DNA of 64,000 nt from an uncultured Dehalococcoidia bacterium (GCA_958295525.1 OY282355.1:1848394-1912393), one strand, 5' to 3'; positions 1 through 8,357 are shown, counted from the first letter of the stretch. Notes: generated from the letters alone by a model not told the origin. Program-made: numbers and translations.

Positions 1-611
1 CGGTGGCGGGTCTCGCCGCTTTCAGGCTCGTCTGGGCGGTCTCCTCATCCATCGGATTCGAGCGCACCCTCGGGTCCGACTCGGTGGGAACCGCCTGGTG
101 CGTCTTCTTCGGAATTCCGCTGAGCATCGCCATCCTGCTCGCCTTGCGCGTCGGAGCCGAGGACGGAACGCCCCTCGCGCGGGCGCTGATCGTCGCAGGC
201 GGACTCGCCTTTATTGTCATCGCGGCACTCGTACGGTTCGTCTCCCCTTACGAAGGCGAATTCGGAGCGGGCCACCCGATATCGAACGCCATAATCGTGT
301 TCCTTTTCGCGGGCTCGTTCATCATCGCGCTGCACACCGTGCTCGCCCACACCAAGGGCGCGGGCTACCGCATTCTCTTCGAATCCGCGTTCGCCGTGCT
401 CATCATCGGCGTGGCCATTGAGTTCGTCGTCGCATCCGCGGGCGCGTCCTCCGCCGGCGGGCACACCGACTCCTCGGAACTCATCCGCGTCGCCACCGAC
501 GTGATCACCAGCGTGATGGCCCTTGTGCTCTGGGTCTCCATCGTCGTCCATGAACTCGCCGAGAGCAGACGCGAACGCAATCCGCGCGGCGAAACGCCGT
601 CCGCTTCATAG
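1..611 (+). CDS. Multi-pass membrane protein, 5' end outside the window
   Basis: The frame is open from the left edge and ends in TAG at 609-611, so the N-terminus is missing. At least five hydrophobic segments of about 20 residues alternate with short polar loops, so this is an integral membrane protein. I recognise no catalytic motif and no named family. It is a close paralog of the gene at 1149-1892: the aligned parts, including the loop SPYEGEFGAGHP, are nearly identical in DNA as well as protein, which points to a recent tandem duplication. By comparison with the paralog about 45 N-terminal residues lie off the edge. A perfect hairpin follows the stop codon. Function unknown. Confidence 0.75.
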   Translation, partial: VAGLAAFRLVWAVSSSIGFERTLGSDSVGTAWCVFFGIPLSIAILLALRVGAEDGTPLARALIVAGGLAFIVIAALVRFVSPYEGEFGAGHPISNAIIVFLFAGSFIIALHTVLAHTKGAGYRILFESAFAVLIIGVAIEFVVASAGASSAGGHTDSSELIRVATDVITSVMALVLWVSIVVHELAESRRERNPRGETPSAS

Positions 612-619
612 CCGGAAGG

Positions 620-650
620 AACCGCCCCGAATTGCAAATTCGGGGCGGTT
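620..650 (+). terminator. Hairpin terminator after the first membrane gene
   Basis: A perfect 14-bp stem (620-633 with 637-650) closes on a 3-base loop just after the stop codon at 611. No clear T-run follows, so intrinsic termination is likely but not certain. Confidence 0.6.
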
Positions 651-665
651 CTCCTCGCCCCCCTG

Positions 666-1066
666 TCCCGTCATTCCCGCGCAGGCGGGAATCCAGTCGG
701 CGCGCAAGCGCCGGACGAGGCGCGCAGCGCATTGTCGTTCCCTCCTGTCCCGTCATTCCCGCGCAGGCGGGAATCCAGTCGGCGCGCAAGCGCCGGACGA
801 GGCGCGCAGCGCATCGTCGTTCCCCTCCGTCCCGTCATTCCCGCGCAGGCGGGAATCCAGTCGGCGCGCAAGCGCCGGACGAGGCGCGCAGCGCATCGTC
901 GTTCCCCTCCGTCCCGTCATTCCCGCGCAGGCGGGAATCCAGTCGGCGCGCAAGCGCCGGACGAGGCGCGCAGCGCATCGTCGTTCCCCTCCGTCCCGTC
1001 ATTCCCGCGCAGGCGGGAATCTCGCCTCTTGCCCCCTGTCCCGTCATTCCCGCGCAGGCGGGAATC
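666..1066. repeat. 82-bp minisatellite, five units plus a short sixth
   Basis: The 20-bp palindrome ATTCCCGCGCAGGCGGGAAT occurs at 673, 755, 837, 919 and 1001, exactly 82 bp apart, and once more at 1046 after a shortened 45-bp interval. The DNA between the palindromes is almost identical from unit to unit and itself holds a small inverted repeat (GCGCGCAAGCGCC). The same unit appears singly in the opposite orientation at about 20376-20445. The array fills the gap between the tandem membrane genes; no gene is seen in it, and frames open through it are repeat artefacts. This is not a CRISPR, because the intervals are copies of each other. Confidence 0.9.
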
Positions 1067-1087
1067 TCGCCCCTGACGGCGGCGCAG

Positions 1088-1116
1088 TTGGCCGCGCCCC
1101 GCGAATCTGCTATATT
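1088..1116 (+). promoter_or_regulatory. Putative sigma-70 promoter of the second membrane gene
   Basis: TTGGCC (1088-1093), a 17-bp spacer and TATATT (1111-1116) with an extended TG one base upstream, ending 32 bases before the ATG at 1149. Recognised by eye only. Confidence 0.45.
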
Positions 1117-1148
1117 CCCCGCCATCCCGCCAAGTTGGGAGGCTGGAG

Positions 1149-1892
1149 ATGTACAATCTGAACTTCTACGGGGAGCATGTGCTCCTTCAGGTCAGCCACT
1201 GGCACGAAGTCGCCGGTTTGCTGATCGTGGCGGTGATGCTCATTCGCCGCAAAGACCACGTGCTGCGATTGTTCGGCCAGGCGGTGGCCGGTCTCGCCGC
1301 TTTCAGGCTCGTCTGGGCTCTCTCCTCGACCATCGGATTCGAGAACACCCTGGGGTCCGAATCGGCGGGAATCGCCTGGGGCGTCTTCTTCGCAGTTCCG
1401 ATGAGCATCGCCATCCTGCTCGCCTTGCGCGTCGGAGCCGAGGACGGAACGCCGCGCGCGCGGGCGCTGATCGTCGCGGGCGGAATCGTCCTCATCATCG
1501 CCTCTGCCCTCGTCCGTTTCCTCTCCCCTTACGAAGGCGAATTCGGGGCGGGCCACCCAATCTCCACCACCATAGTCGTGTTCCTTTTCGCGGGCTCGTT
1601 CATCATCGCGCTGCACACCGTGCTCGCCCACACCAACGGCGTGGGCTACCGCATTCTCTTCGAATCCGCGTTCGCCGTGCTTATCATCGGCGTGGCCATT
1701 GAGTTCATCGCCACATCCGCGGGCGCGACCCCCGCCGGCGAGCACACCGACTCCTCGGAACTCCTCCGCGTCGCCACCGACGTGATCACCAGCGTGATGG
1801 CCTTTGTGCTCTGGGTCTCCGTCGTCATCCACGAACTCGCCGAAATCGGACGCGAACGCAACCCGCGCGGCAAGATGCTGTCCGCGTCGTAG
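1149..1892 (+). CDS. Multi-pass membrane protein, paralog of the preceding gene
   Basis: Encodes 247 residues from an ATG preceded by GGGAGG at good spacing. Six or seven hydrophobic helices are visible, beginning near residue 20 and ending with one near residues 205-225, and the tail is short and basic. The N-terminal 45 residues (from MYNLNFYGEHVLL) show what the first copy lost at the window edge. No enzymatic motif is visible. The two copies keep intact frames, so both may be functional; the differences cluster in loops and at helix ends. Role unknown. A promoter-like sequence precedes the gene and a hairpin follows it. Confidence 0.8.
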   Translation: MYNLNFYGEHVLLQVSHWHEVAGLLIVAVMLIRRKDHVLRLFGQAVAGLAAFRLVWALSSTIGFENTLGSESAGIAWGVFFAVPMSIAILLALRVGAEDGTPRARALIVAGGIVLIIASALVRFLSPYEGEFGAGHPISTTIVVFLFAGSFIIALHTVLAHTNGVGYRILFESAFAVLIIGVAIEFIATSAGATPAGEHTDSSELLRVATDVITSVMAFVLWVSVVIHELAEIGRERNPRGKMLSAS

Positions 1893-1909
1893 ACGGAAGG
1901 AGAACCGCC

Positions 1910-1943
1910 GTCGGCAGGCAGCCATGCGGCTGCCTTTGCCGAC
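1910..1943 (+). terminator. Hairpin terminator after the second membrane gene
   Basis: A 14-bp stem with a two-base bulge and an ATGC loop lies 18 bases after the stop codon. The region from here to 2012 holds nothing else recognisable. Confidence 0.5.
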
Positions 1944-2012
1944 TCTGCAGGCGGCGCAGCCCCATCGCTCCCCAAGCGCCCTGCGCCGCCCTCGCGGCGC
2001 CGTTCGCTCCTC

Positions 2013-2104
2013 CACTGCCGCGAGTTCTTTCTCCAGCGCCCCGGAGTAGGCGCCTTGCCGGGCGGCGCTAGTGAGTTGCAGCGCTGGAGATACGCCTTCT
2101 GCGC
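2013..2104 (-). pseudogene. Duplicated 3' fragment of the aldolase gene
   Basis: These 92 bases match the 3' end of the class I aldolase gene (about 2421-2514) at close to nine positions in ten, in the same orientation. They would encode a degraded version of the aldolase tail (QKAYLQRC against QKAYLHRC), then a frameshift scrambles the rest. The fragment has no start signal and sits just past the stop of the small membrane gene at 2109-2294. I read it as a non-coding relic of a local duplication. Confidence 0.75.
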
Positions 2105-2108
2105 CTCG

Positions 2109-2294
2109 TCAGCGGCCTTCCTTCTTGCGGGCGATGCGGAGCGCAATCGCGGCGATCACGAGCCCCACGCCGATTCCCGTGCTCCGCTCCGCCACGTTCA
2201 GGAGAGCGTCCGCCGGGTTGATGCTGACGATCACGACCGTGGCCAAGACGATGACAATTCCAACTATCCAGAACCAGCGTTCCAACGACGCCAT
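2109..2294 (-). CDS. Small two-helix membrane protein, 61 residues
   Basis: The ATG at 2294 is preceded by AAGGAGG six bases upstream, a strong ribosome binding site that supports this short gene. The product has two hydrophobic stretches, about residues 7-25 and 41-55, separated by a short loop, with a basic C-terminus (RKKEGR). No family is recognised. It lies between the aldolase gene and the aldolase 3' fragment on the same strand, so it may be co-transcribed with aldolase. Confidence 0.65.
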   Translation of the reverse strand: MASLERWFWIVGIVIVLATVVIVSINPADALLNVAERSTGIGVGLVIAAIALRIARKKEGR

Positions 2295-2379
2295 TGCGTC
2301 CTCCTTGCTCCCGCTCTGCGCGGCGGGGGCGCAGGGCGTTCCGCCCCGCGCCGTTCCAATACGATGCCGCCTTTTCTGG

Positions 2380-2398
2380 ATTCCCGCCTACGCGGAAT
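2380..2398. repeat. dRS3-like palindrome, one base short
   Basis: ATTCCCGCCTACGCGGAAT, a single copy of the dispersed palindrome with one G missing, between the small membrane gene and the aldolase stop. Confidence 0.6.
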
Positions 2399-2417
2399 GA
2401 CGGCAAGTTGTGCAATC

Positions 2418-3455
2418 CTACACTGCCGCCAGTTCCTCCTCCAGCGCCTCGGAATAGGCGCCTTGCCGGGCGGCGCTTGTGAGTTTGCAACGGTGGAGAT
2501 ACGCCTTCTGCGCGGCGGGGACGTTGGCGGCGTCGCCCAGCCATGCGTTGAGCGGCAGCGCCTGCAATCCGCGCCCGAACGAGTAACTCAATTCCCACGG
2601 CGCGTTGACCTCCGCCCCGCGGCGGGCGATCTCGTGCATATTCAGCGTCGCCTCGTCGTCGGGCTGTCCGCCGGAGAGGAAGACGATGCCGGGCACGGCG
2701 GCGGGAACCGTGTGCAAGAAAACGTCCACCGTTCGGACGGCGACCTCCGGCGCGGGCGCGCGGTTCGGCGCGGTCGAGCCGGACGTGACCATATTCGGCT
2801 TGAGGAGCGTCCCCTCGAGCGCGACGCCGAAGAGCGCCAGCGCCGCGTAGACCTCGCGGAGAGTCCGCTCCGTGACCCGCTGGTCGGTTTCGATGTCGTG
2901 CGCGCCGTCTATGAGGACTTCGGGCTCGACGATGGGGACGAGGCCGGCTTCTTGGCTGAGGGATGCGTAGCGGGCGAGGGCGTGCGCGTTGGCGGCGACG
3001 CACTTCTCGCTGGGGACGCCGTCGCCGATGGTGAGGATGGCGCGCCACTTGGCGAAGCGCGCGCCCAGCGCGTAGTGCTCCTCGAGGCGCGGGCGGAGGC
3101 CGTCGAGCCCTTCGGTCACCAGTTCGCCGGGCGACCCGGCGAGAGGCGTCGCGCCGGTGTCCACCTTGATGCCGGGGATGACGCCCTTGCTCCGGAGCAG
3201 ATCGACGAGCGGGGTTCCGTCCGCGCCCTTCTGCCGGATGGTTTCGTCGTAGAGGATGACGCCGCTGACGTAGTTCTCCGCGCCTTCCGCGCTGAAGAGC
3301 ATCTCGCGGTAGTCGCGCCGGTTCTCCTCGGTGTTCTCGACGCCGATGGAGTCGAACCGGCGCTTGATGGTTCCCGAACTTTCGTCGGCGGCGAGTATGC
3401 CTTTCGCGGGCGCGACGAGGGCTTGGGCGGTTTGCGCGAGCGCCGTGATGTCCAT
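2418..3455 (-). CDS. fba: Fructose-bisphosphate aldolase, class I
   Basis: Encodes 345 residues, near the length of metal-independent (Schiff-base) aldolases. It cleaves fructose 1,6-bisphosphate to dihydroxyacetone phosphate and glyceraldehyde 3-phosphate in glycolysis and works in reverse in gluconeogenesis. Visible motifs are LAADES near residue 21, GIKVDTG with a lysine at 98, KWR near 136, EPE near 177 and the Schiff-base lysine at about 219 in LLKPNMVT. An AGGAGA ribosome binding site precedes the ATG. The 3' end has been copied to 2013-2104. Transketolase at 51824 belongs to connected carbon metabolism but is unlinked. Confidence 0.93.
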   Translation of the reverse strand: MDITALAQTAQALVAPAKGILAADESSGTIKRRFDSIGVENTEENRRDYREMLFSAEGAENYVSGVILYDETIRQKGADGTPLVDLLRSKGVIPGIKVDTGATPLAGSPGELVTEGLDGLRPRLEEHYALGARFAKWRAILTIGDGVPSEKCVAANAHALARYASLSQEAGLVPIVEPEVLIDGAHDIETDQRVTERTLREVYAALALFGVALEGTLLKPNMVTSGSTAPNRAPAPEVAVRTVDVFLHTVPAAVPGIVFLSGGQPDDEATLNMHEIARRGAEVNAPWELSYSFGRGLQALPLNAWLGDAANVPAAQKAYLHRCKLTSAARQGAYSEALEEELAAV

Positions 3456-3599
3456 AGCGGTTTCTCTCCTTGCGTTCCTGGCGTTGTGTTCGGCCTTGCG
3501 GCGCGGCGCCTATGATAACCCCTCCCGCTAGCCTGCGTAACGCCTCGCGTCTCCCCCCGTCGTCCCTCCGCCTGCCCCGCCGTTCCCCCTCCGTCCGTC

Positions 3600-3619
3600 A
3601 TTCTCGCGTAGGCGGGAAC
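3600..3619. repeat. dRS3-like palindrome, diverged copy
   Basis: ATTCTCGCGTAGGCGGGAAC in the divergent intergenic region between the aldolase and exchanger genes. Confidence 0.55.
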
Positions 3620-3717
3620 CACGGGGCCCGCCAACTCGCGCGCCATTATCGGATGCGCTATGATTCGGCAACCCTTCCGCAGGCGTTCGCCTCGGTGATT
3701 TCAGGAGTTTCCGCCGT

Positions 3718-4719
3718 ATGGACAGCCTCGCGGTCGCGGTTCCCGTCTTTCTCGCCAGCGCAATCGTCGTGGTGCTCGCCGGCATTATGCTCGCGCGCTT
3801 CGGCGATCAGGTGGCGGACGTCACGGGCTGGGGCGCGCTGTGGGTAGGCACGATTCTGGTGAGCGTGGCGACCTCGCTGCCGGAACTGGTGACCAACATT
3901 ACGGCGGTTCGGATCGACGCTCCCGAGCTCGCGCTGGGCAACGTGTTCGGCGCGGATATGATCAACATTTTCACCATCTCGATGGTCGCCATCGTGTTCG
4001 GCGTCCGCAACCTGTTCAGCAATCAACCGAAGGACACGCAGACGCTCGTGGCGGTGGCGGTCGTTCTCGGCGTCATCGCGTTCGGATTCGGCTGGCTGGG
4101 GGACTGGGGGCTGGGGCCGACGAGCGCGGGCGCGGTCGTGATCGCGGTCGGGTACGTCGTAGGGATGAAGTTGGTGTACGACGCGGGGAGCGCGGGGAGG
4201 GCGGAAGCGGCGGCCGAGGAGCCTGCGGACGCGGAAGGCGGAGGCGGAAGCGCGGCGAAAGTGTGGGGCGGGTTCTTCGGAGCGGCGGCGGTCGTGCTGG
4301 TCGCGGCGTACTTTCTCGCGCTGAGCGCGGACGGCATCGCGGAGGCGTCGGGGCTGGGGCGCAGTTTCATCGGCGTGCTGCTGGTCTCCATCGTGACGAC
4401 GCTGCCGGAGGCGTCGGTCACCGTGGCCGCCGCGCTGCGGAAGTCTTACGGCCTGGTGATTGGCAACATCTACGGGAGTTGCGCGTTCAACCTGTTCGTC
4501 ATCCCCATCGCCGGGCTCTTCTTCGCGGGCGGGCCGCTGCTGCGCGAAATGACCGACGCCCACTTCGTCGCGGCGGGGTCGGCCATCGGGCTGATGGCGG
4601 CGGGCTTCCTCATCATCCGCAGTTTCAAGACGGCGGCGCTCGCCCCGCTGCGCTATCTGACGTTCCTGCTCCCGCCCGCCTATGTCGCGGGGCTGTTCTT
4701 CGTGTACCTGCTGGCGTGA
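3718..4719 (+). CDS. Na+/Ca2+ exchanger family membrane antiporter
   Basis: Encodes 333 residues with about ten hydrophobic helices arranged as two inverted halves. Each half carries the alpha-repeat signature of the CaCA superfamily: SVATSLPELVTN near residue 50 with GNVFGADMIN following, and SIVTTLPEASVT near residue 224 with GNIYGSCAFN following. The acidic residues in these repeats bind the cation in known exchangers. Between the halves is an acidic, Gly/Ala-rich cytoplasmic loop of about 30 residues. It probably exchanges Na+ or H+ for Ca2+ at the plasma membrane; ion specificity cannot be read from sequence. AGGAG precedes the ATG. It converges with the bicupin gene 15 bases downstream. 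Confidence 0.88.
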   Translation: MDSLAVAVPVFLASAIVVVLAGIMLARFGDQVADVTGWGALWVGTILVSVATSLPELVTNITAVRIDAPELALGNVFGADMINIFTISMVAIVFGVRNLFSNQPKDTQTLVAVAVVLGVIAFGFGWLGDWGLGPTSAGAVVIAVGYVVGMKLVYDAGSAGRAEAAAEEPADAEGGGGSAAKVWGGFFGAAAVVLVAAYFLALSADGIAEASGLGRSFIGVLLVSIVTTLPEASVTVAAALRKSYGLVIGNIYGSCAFNLFVIPIAGLFFAGGPLLREMTDAHFVAAGSAIGLMAAGFLIIRSFKTAALAPLRYLTFLLPPAYVAGLFFVYLLA

Positions 4720-4734
4720 CGGGCTTGCCTGCGG

Positions 4735-5862
4735 TCAGGCGCGCAGGCGCGGAATGAATTCGGCCATGCGCGACTCCGCGCCCGCCTTGCCGAGCGTCTC
4801 GGCGAACGTCTCGTGGATGATCGGATCCTCGTCCTCGTACTCGATCTGCGCGCCGCCCATCTTGACGTCCACGTCGGTGTCGCCCTCCATCGCGGAGCCG
4901 AGCGAGAAGTAGTACTTCTGGCTGTTCCAGCGGAAGGCGAGGTAGCGCGCGGGAGTCGCGCCGCCGTTGAAATGCTGATGGAACCATCCGTTGGGGGGAA
5001 CGACCATAGAGCCGGGCTTCCAGTCGACGCGCTCCATGCCGTCGCGGGGGCTCCCGCTCGACGGCCACAGGAGCGAGTAGCCGTCGCCCTTGATGATGAT
5101 GACGTGCGCGCCGGGGCCGTGCCGGTGCGCCTTCTTGTACGTGCCGACGGGGAATTCGGAGATATGGGCAGTCTGCGTCTGGTCGGCCAGTTCGAGTTTG
5201 ATGTGCGCGCCGCCCGCGCCGCGCTCCTTCCATGAGAAGGTGGTGAACGTCTCGATGTCGGGGACGAAGTTCGTCTCCCATGCGTTCGTGCGTCCGGTGG
5301 TGGCCGTCCACATTTGACCCTCGCCGTGGAAGCGTTTGGGGTCGCCGATGCGGTCTTCGAAGACGTAGGGGTTGTCGAAGATGAAGCCCTCGTTGTGAAA
5401 AAGGTTCATCGTGAGCGGGGCGGTCGTCACCGCGACGAATCGGGCGGGCTCGGCGCCGCTGCCGTTCATATGCTGGTGACGGACGTTGATGGGAATGGAG
5501 AAGACGCTGCCGCGCTTCCATTCGAAACTCACGCTGCTGTTGGGGTCGTCGCCGACGAGCGTCGCGCCGCGCCCGTCGAGGACGTAGACGTTCTTCTCGA
5601 AGATGTGGCGCTCCGGGGCCATCTTCCCGCCCGGAGGGATCTCGGCGACGTAGGCGTCGTTGGTGTCGCCCGCGCCGTCGAGGTTGATGTACGCGCCGAG
5701 GCAGTCGAGGCGGGCCCACGGCGCGAGTTCGAGGGCGCGGAGGTCGTCCACGGCGAATCCGGTGACGACGGGAATGCCTTCCCTCGCCTGGAACGCCCGG
5801 TAGGCGTCGTGCTTGACGATGCGCTCCTGCTCGGGGCGCGCTTCCGGCGTTGACGTCGTCAT
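4735..5862 (-). CDS. Bicupin protein, putative oxygenase-like metalloprotein (copy 1)
   Basis: Encodes 375 residues from the ATG at 5862, chosen because GAGGAG lies just upstream; the frame stays open further upstream but lacks such a signal. Two cupin barrels are visible. The first has a histidine pair in RHQHMNG near residue 130; the second has HRHGPGAH near 260 and a second metal-site histidine pair in WFHQHFN near 305. Bicupins of this shape include dioxygenases, decarboxylases and isomerases, so the reaction cannot be named. A paralog of identical length (375 residues) lies at 48602-49729. Neighbours give no pathway context. Confidence 0.75.
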   Translation of the reverse strand: MTTSTPEARPEQERIVKHDAYRAFQAREGIPVVTGFAVDDLRALELAPWARLDCLGAYINLDGAGDTNDAYVAEIPPGGKMAPERHIFEKNVYVLDGRGATLVGDDPNSSVSFEWKRGSVFSIPINVRHQHMNGSGAEPARFVAVTTAPLTMNLFHNEGFIFDNPYVFEDRIGDPKRFHGEGQMWTATTGRTNAWETNFVPDIETFTTFSWKERGAGGAHIKLELADQTQTAHISEFPVGTYKKAHRHGPGAHVIIIKGDGYSLLWPSSGSPRDGMERVDWKPGSMVVPPNGWFHQHFNGGATPARYLAFRWNSQKYYFSLGSAMEGDTDVDVKMGGAQIEYEDEDPIIHETFAETLGKAGAESRMAEFIPRLRA

Positions 5863-5986
5863 AGGCTTCTCCTCGGTGAGCCCTCTGCGTAACCTCCGCG
5901 CCCCTGCGGGTTCCGCTTTCACGGTCTTTCGCGGTTCAGGGCGCGGCCTTGCGCGCAGGGGAGCGGCGGTTCGCGCCGCCTGCTGG

Positions 5987-6006
5987 ATTCCCGCCTTCGC
6001 GGGAAT
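5987..6006. repeat. dRS3-like palindrome
   Basis: ATTCCCGCCTTCGCGGGAAT, full 6-8-6 form, upstream of the bicupin gene and 50 bases from tRNA-Gly. Confidence 0.7.
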
Positions 6007-6055
6007 GACGGTGGTCATGCATTAGGCCGCCTGATGATGGGGCGCCGCCTAATGC

Positions 6056-6130
6056 TGGAGCGGGCGATGGGATTCGAACCCACGACCCTCTGCTTGGGAA
6101 GCAGATGCTCTACCCCTGAGCTACGCCCGC
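6056..6130 (-). tRNA. tRNA-Gly (anticodon CCC)
   Basis: The minus strand folds into a complete cloverleaf: acceptor GCGGGCG pairs with CGCCCGC, the anticodon stem TCTGC/GCAGA holds the loop TTCCCAA (anticodon CCC), and the T arm contains GGTTCGAATCC. The 3' CCA is encoded (6056-6058). Confidence 0.95.
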
Positions 6131-6233
6131 GCCGCTGATATGGATTGTAGCGCAAGTTGGGCTGCGCCGGAACTACGGTGCGACCCTCGCGCCACCCTTC
6201 TTACGCCGTTGCGGAGATTGCCTCGCGCTTCGG

Positions 6234-7610
6234 CTAGTCCTCGCCCGCAAGCCCGGCGGCGACAGCGTCCGCAAGCGCGGCGTCGCGCTCCGGCGGAACG
6301 GCGCGCGGGTCGAGCAGAACGCGCTCCCCCTCGATGCGCGCGGCCACCGGGGGCGAGCCCGCCCGAAGCCTGCGCGCTAGTTCGGACGCGCCGCCCGCGC
6401 CGGATGCGTCCACGCTCACGAGTCGCGTCGGCAATTCGTCCGTAGGGAGGCTGCCGCCGCCCAGCCGCGACGCGCCGTCCACGACGGAGGCCGCCGCCCC
6501 AACGCGCTCCGCGACCGCCATAGCGCGGGCGTCCAACTCCTCTAACGGCGCGGCGATCATCCGCCAAATGGGTATCTTCGTTATCGCCTCGCCGCGCGCG
6601 TAGTGCAGCAGCGTCCGGCGGAGCGCGGCCAGCGTCATCTTGTCGGCGCGAAGCGCGCGGGCCAGCGGGTGGCTCCGCAAGGCCGCGACGAGTTCCGCGC
6701 TCCCGGCGGCGATTCCGGCCTGCGGCCCGCCCAGCAATTTGTCGCCGGAGAAGAACACCAGCGCCGCCCCCGCCGCCAAACTCTCCTGCGGCGTCGGCTC
6801 ATGCCCTATGCCGAATTGGGCCGTGTCGAGCAGCGCGCCCGACCCCAAATCGTGCAGGACGGGAACGCCTCGCGCCGCGCCGGCGGCGGCGACCTCCGCA
6901 AGCGCAGGCTCGTGCGTGAAGCCCAAGACGCGGAAGTTGGAGCGGTGAACGACCAGGAGCGCGGCGGTCTGATCCGTCACGGCGCGCTCATAGTCCCGGG
7001 CGTAAGTTCGGTTGACCGTCCCCACCTCCACGAGTTTCGCCCCGCTCTGGGCGAGCACGTCGGGAATGCGGAAGCCGCCCCCGATCTCGCTCGCCTCGCC
7101 GCGTGAAACGACCACCTCGCGCCCGGCGGCGACGGCGGCGAGCCCCAGCAACATCGCGCCCGCGTTGTTGTTGACCGCGACGGCGTCCTCCGCGCCGGTC
7201 AGTTGACGCAGCGTCTGCGCGACGGCGGCATGCCGGTCGCCGCGCCGTCCGTCGGCCAAATCCAACTCCAAGTCCGAGTAGCCTTCGGCGGCGGACGCGG
7301 CGGCGCGAACGCTCTCGGCGGAGAGCGGGGCGCGGCCCAAGTTGGTGTGCAGAATGACGCCCGTTGCGTTGATCACGAGGGCGGGCCAGTCCGCCGCGCT
7401 GCGTTCGGCGGCGTCCGCGACGGCGCGGGCGATGTCCCCGGCGGACGGCGGCGGGACGCCTCTCGCGGCGGCGGCGCGCGCCTCGGCGACGCGCTCGCGG
7501 ACGGCGCCGGTCACGATGCTATGCGGATGGCCTGCGGCCAGCATCGCGGCGACGGGAGGCTGCGCGAGCGCGTCGCTCACGCTCGGCAAGTTGCGGAGGT
7601 TGGCGTTCAT
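6234..7610 (-). CDS. selA: L-seryl-tRNA(Sec) selenium transferase
   Basis: Encodes 458 residues, close to the E. coli enzyme. SelA is a PLP enzyme that converts seryl-tRNA(Sec) to selenocysteyl-tRNA(Sec) with selenophosphate. The N-terminal MNANLRNLPSVSDAL is typical of the family, followed by VINATGVILHTNLGRAPLS near residue 88, NNNAGAMLL, and the PLP-lysine motif FFSGDKLLGGPQAG in the middle of the protein. The ATG at 7610 was chosen over longer in-frame options because of this conserved N-terminus. No selB, selD or tRNA-Sec gene is seen in the window. SelA presence implies a selenoprotein-making host, but no selenoprotein was identified here. Confidence 0.93.
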   Translation of the reverse strand: MNANLRNLPSVSDALAQPPVAAMLAAGHPHSIVTGAVRERVAEARAAAARGVPPPSAGDIARAVADAAERSAADWPALVINATGVILHTNLGRAPLSAESVRAAASAAEGYSDLELDLADGRRGDRHAAVAQTLRQLTGAEDAVAVNNNAGAMLLGLAAVAAGREVVVSRGEASEIGGGFRIPDVLAQSGAKLVEVGTVNRTYARDYERAVTDQTAALLVVHRSNFRVLGFTHEPALAEVAAAGAARGVPVLHDLGSGALLDTAQFGIGHEPTPQESLAAGAALVFFSGDKLLGGPQAGIAAGSAELVAALRSHPLARALRADKMTLAALRRTLLHYARGEAITKIPIWRMIAAPLEELDARAMAVAERVGAAASVVDGASRLGGGSLPTDELPTRLVSVDASGAGGASELARRLRAGSPPVAARIEGERVLLDPRAVPPERDAALADAVAAGLAGED

Positions 7611-7730
7611 TTCGCGCGCTATGTTAGGGGGCGGAAGGGAACGGGGCAAGGAACAGCCCCCTCCCAGGGCGCAGGCGGAATGAAACGCGCCGCGCCGATG
7701 ACTGCGCCTTGCGCCTATAATCAAGGAGAG

Positions 7731-7816
7731 GCCGAGGTGGCGGAACGGCAGACGCGGCGGACTTAAAATCCGCAGTCCGCGCGGACGTGTGGGTTCGAGT
7801 CCCACCCTCGGCACCA
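7731..7816 (+). tRNA. tRNA-Leu (anticodon TAA)
   Basis: Class II tRNA with a long variable arm. Acceptor GCCGAGG (7731-7737) pairs with CCTCGGC (7806-7812), the anticodon loop CTTAAAA gives TAA, the T loop contains GGTTCGAGTCC and the 3' ACCA is encoded. A TATAAT at 7716-7721 is correctly placed to be its -10 box. Confidence 0.94.
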
Positions 7817-7988
7817 CTCCTCGGCGCCGCCCATCGCAAATCGCCCGATTCCCGGACAATTGCTCCTTACGCCCCCATGGCGGACGGCGTAGACTAATCT
7901 ATGGTTCATAGAGGCGTGATGCATCGCCTGCCCGCGCTCACACTGCAAGGGCGGACAAGCGGAGAGCCGCTAGGTTACGAATACCCCC

Positions 7989-8357
7989 ATGATGGAGCGC
8001 GCGTTGCGGACACACCCTTTCGGTAAAGAATTCGAGTTGGAGCGCCTGCCTGACGGCTGCGAGCGAACCTCGCTCGGCTGGCTGTTCGGAGCGTCCCGTC
8101 AGTGGCGCGGGCCCAACGGCTTGCACGTGCGGGAATACCGGGACCGCCTCTTCGCCCACTACGACCGCGTGGACCCCAGGCGCAACCTCATTGGCCACTG
8201 GCTCGCGGACGCTCCGTTCGAATTGGCGCTCGGCAGCACAGGCGCCGTCGGCATCTTCGCAAGCCTCACCGCAGGCGCGGGCGCCGTCCTCGCTTGGGTC
8301 GCAGCCGCTCTCGTCGGCAGCCTCGCCGCCAGCGCTTTCGTCCGCAAACGCTTCTAG
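7989..8357 (+). CDS. Hypothetical protein with a C-terminal hydrophobic helix pair
   Basis: Encodes 122 residues. The first 80 or so are polar, rich in Arg and aromatic residues, and the last 40 form one or two hydrophobic segments (from about residue 82) ending in FVRKRF, so it may be membrane-anchored by its C-terminus. Two ATG codons occur in a row (7989 and 7992) and no good ribosome binding site is seen, so the start is uncertain. I recognise no family. The 170 bases between tRNA-Leu and this gene hold nothing recognisable. Confidence 0.5.
   Translation: MMERALRTHPFGKEFELERLPDGCERTSLGWLFGASRQWRGPNGLHVREYRDRLFAHYDRVDPRRNLIGHWLADAPFELALGSTGAVGIFASLTAGAGAVLAWVAAALVGSLAASAFVRKRF

Noticed and set aside
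666-1066. CRISPR-like regularly spaced palindromes
   Set aside because: The sequences between the palindromes are copies of each other, not unique spacers, and no cas gene is present.
7817-7988. A further small gene between tRNA-Leu and 7989
   Set aside because: Short frames only, without ribosome binding sites or recognisable sequence.
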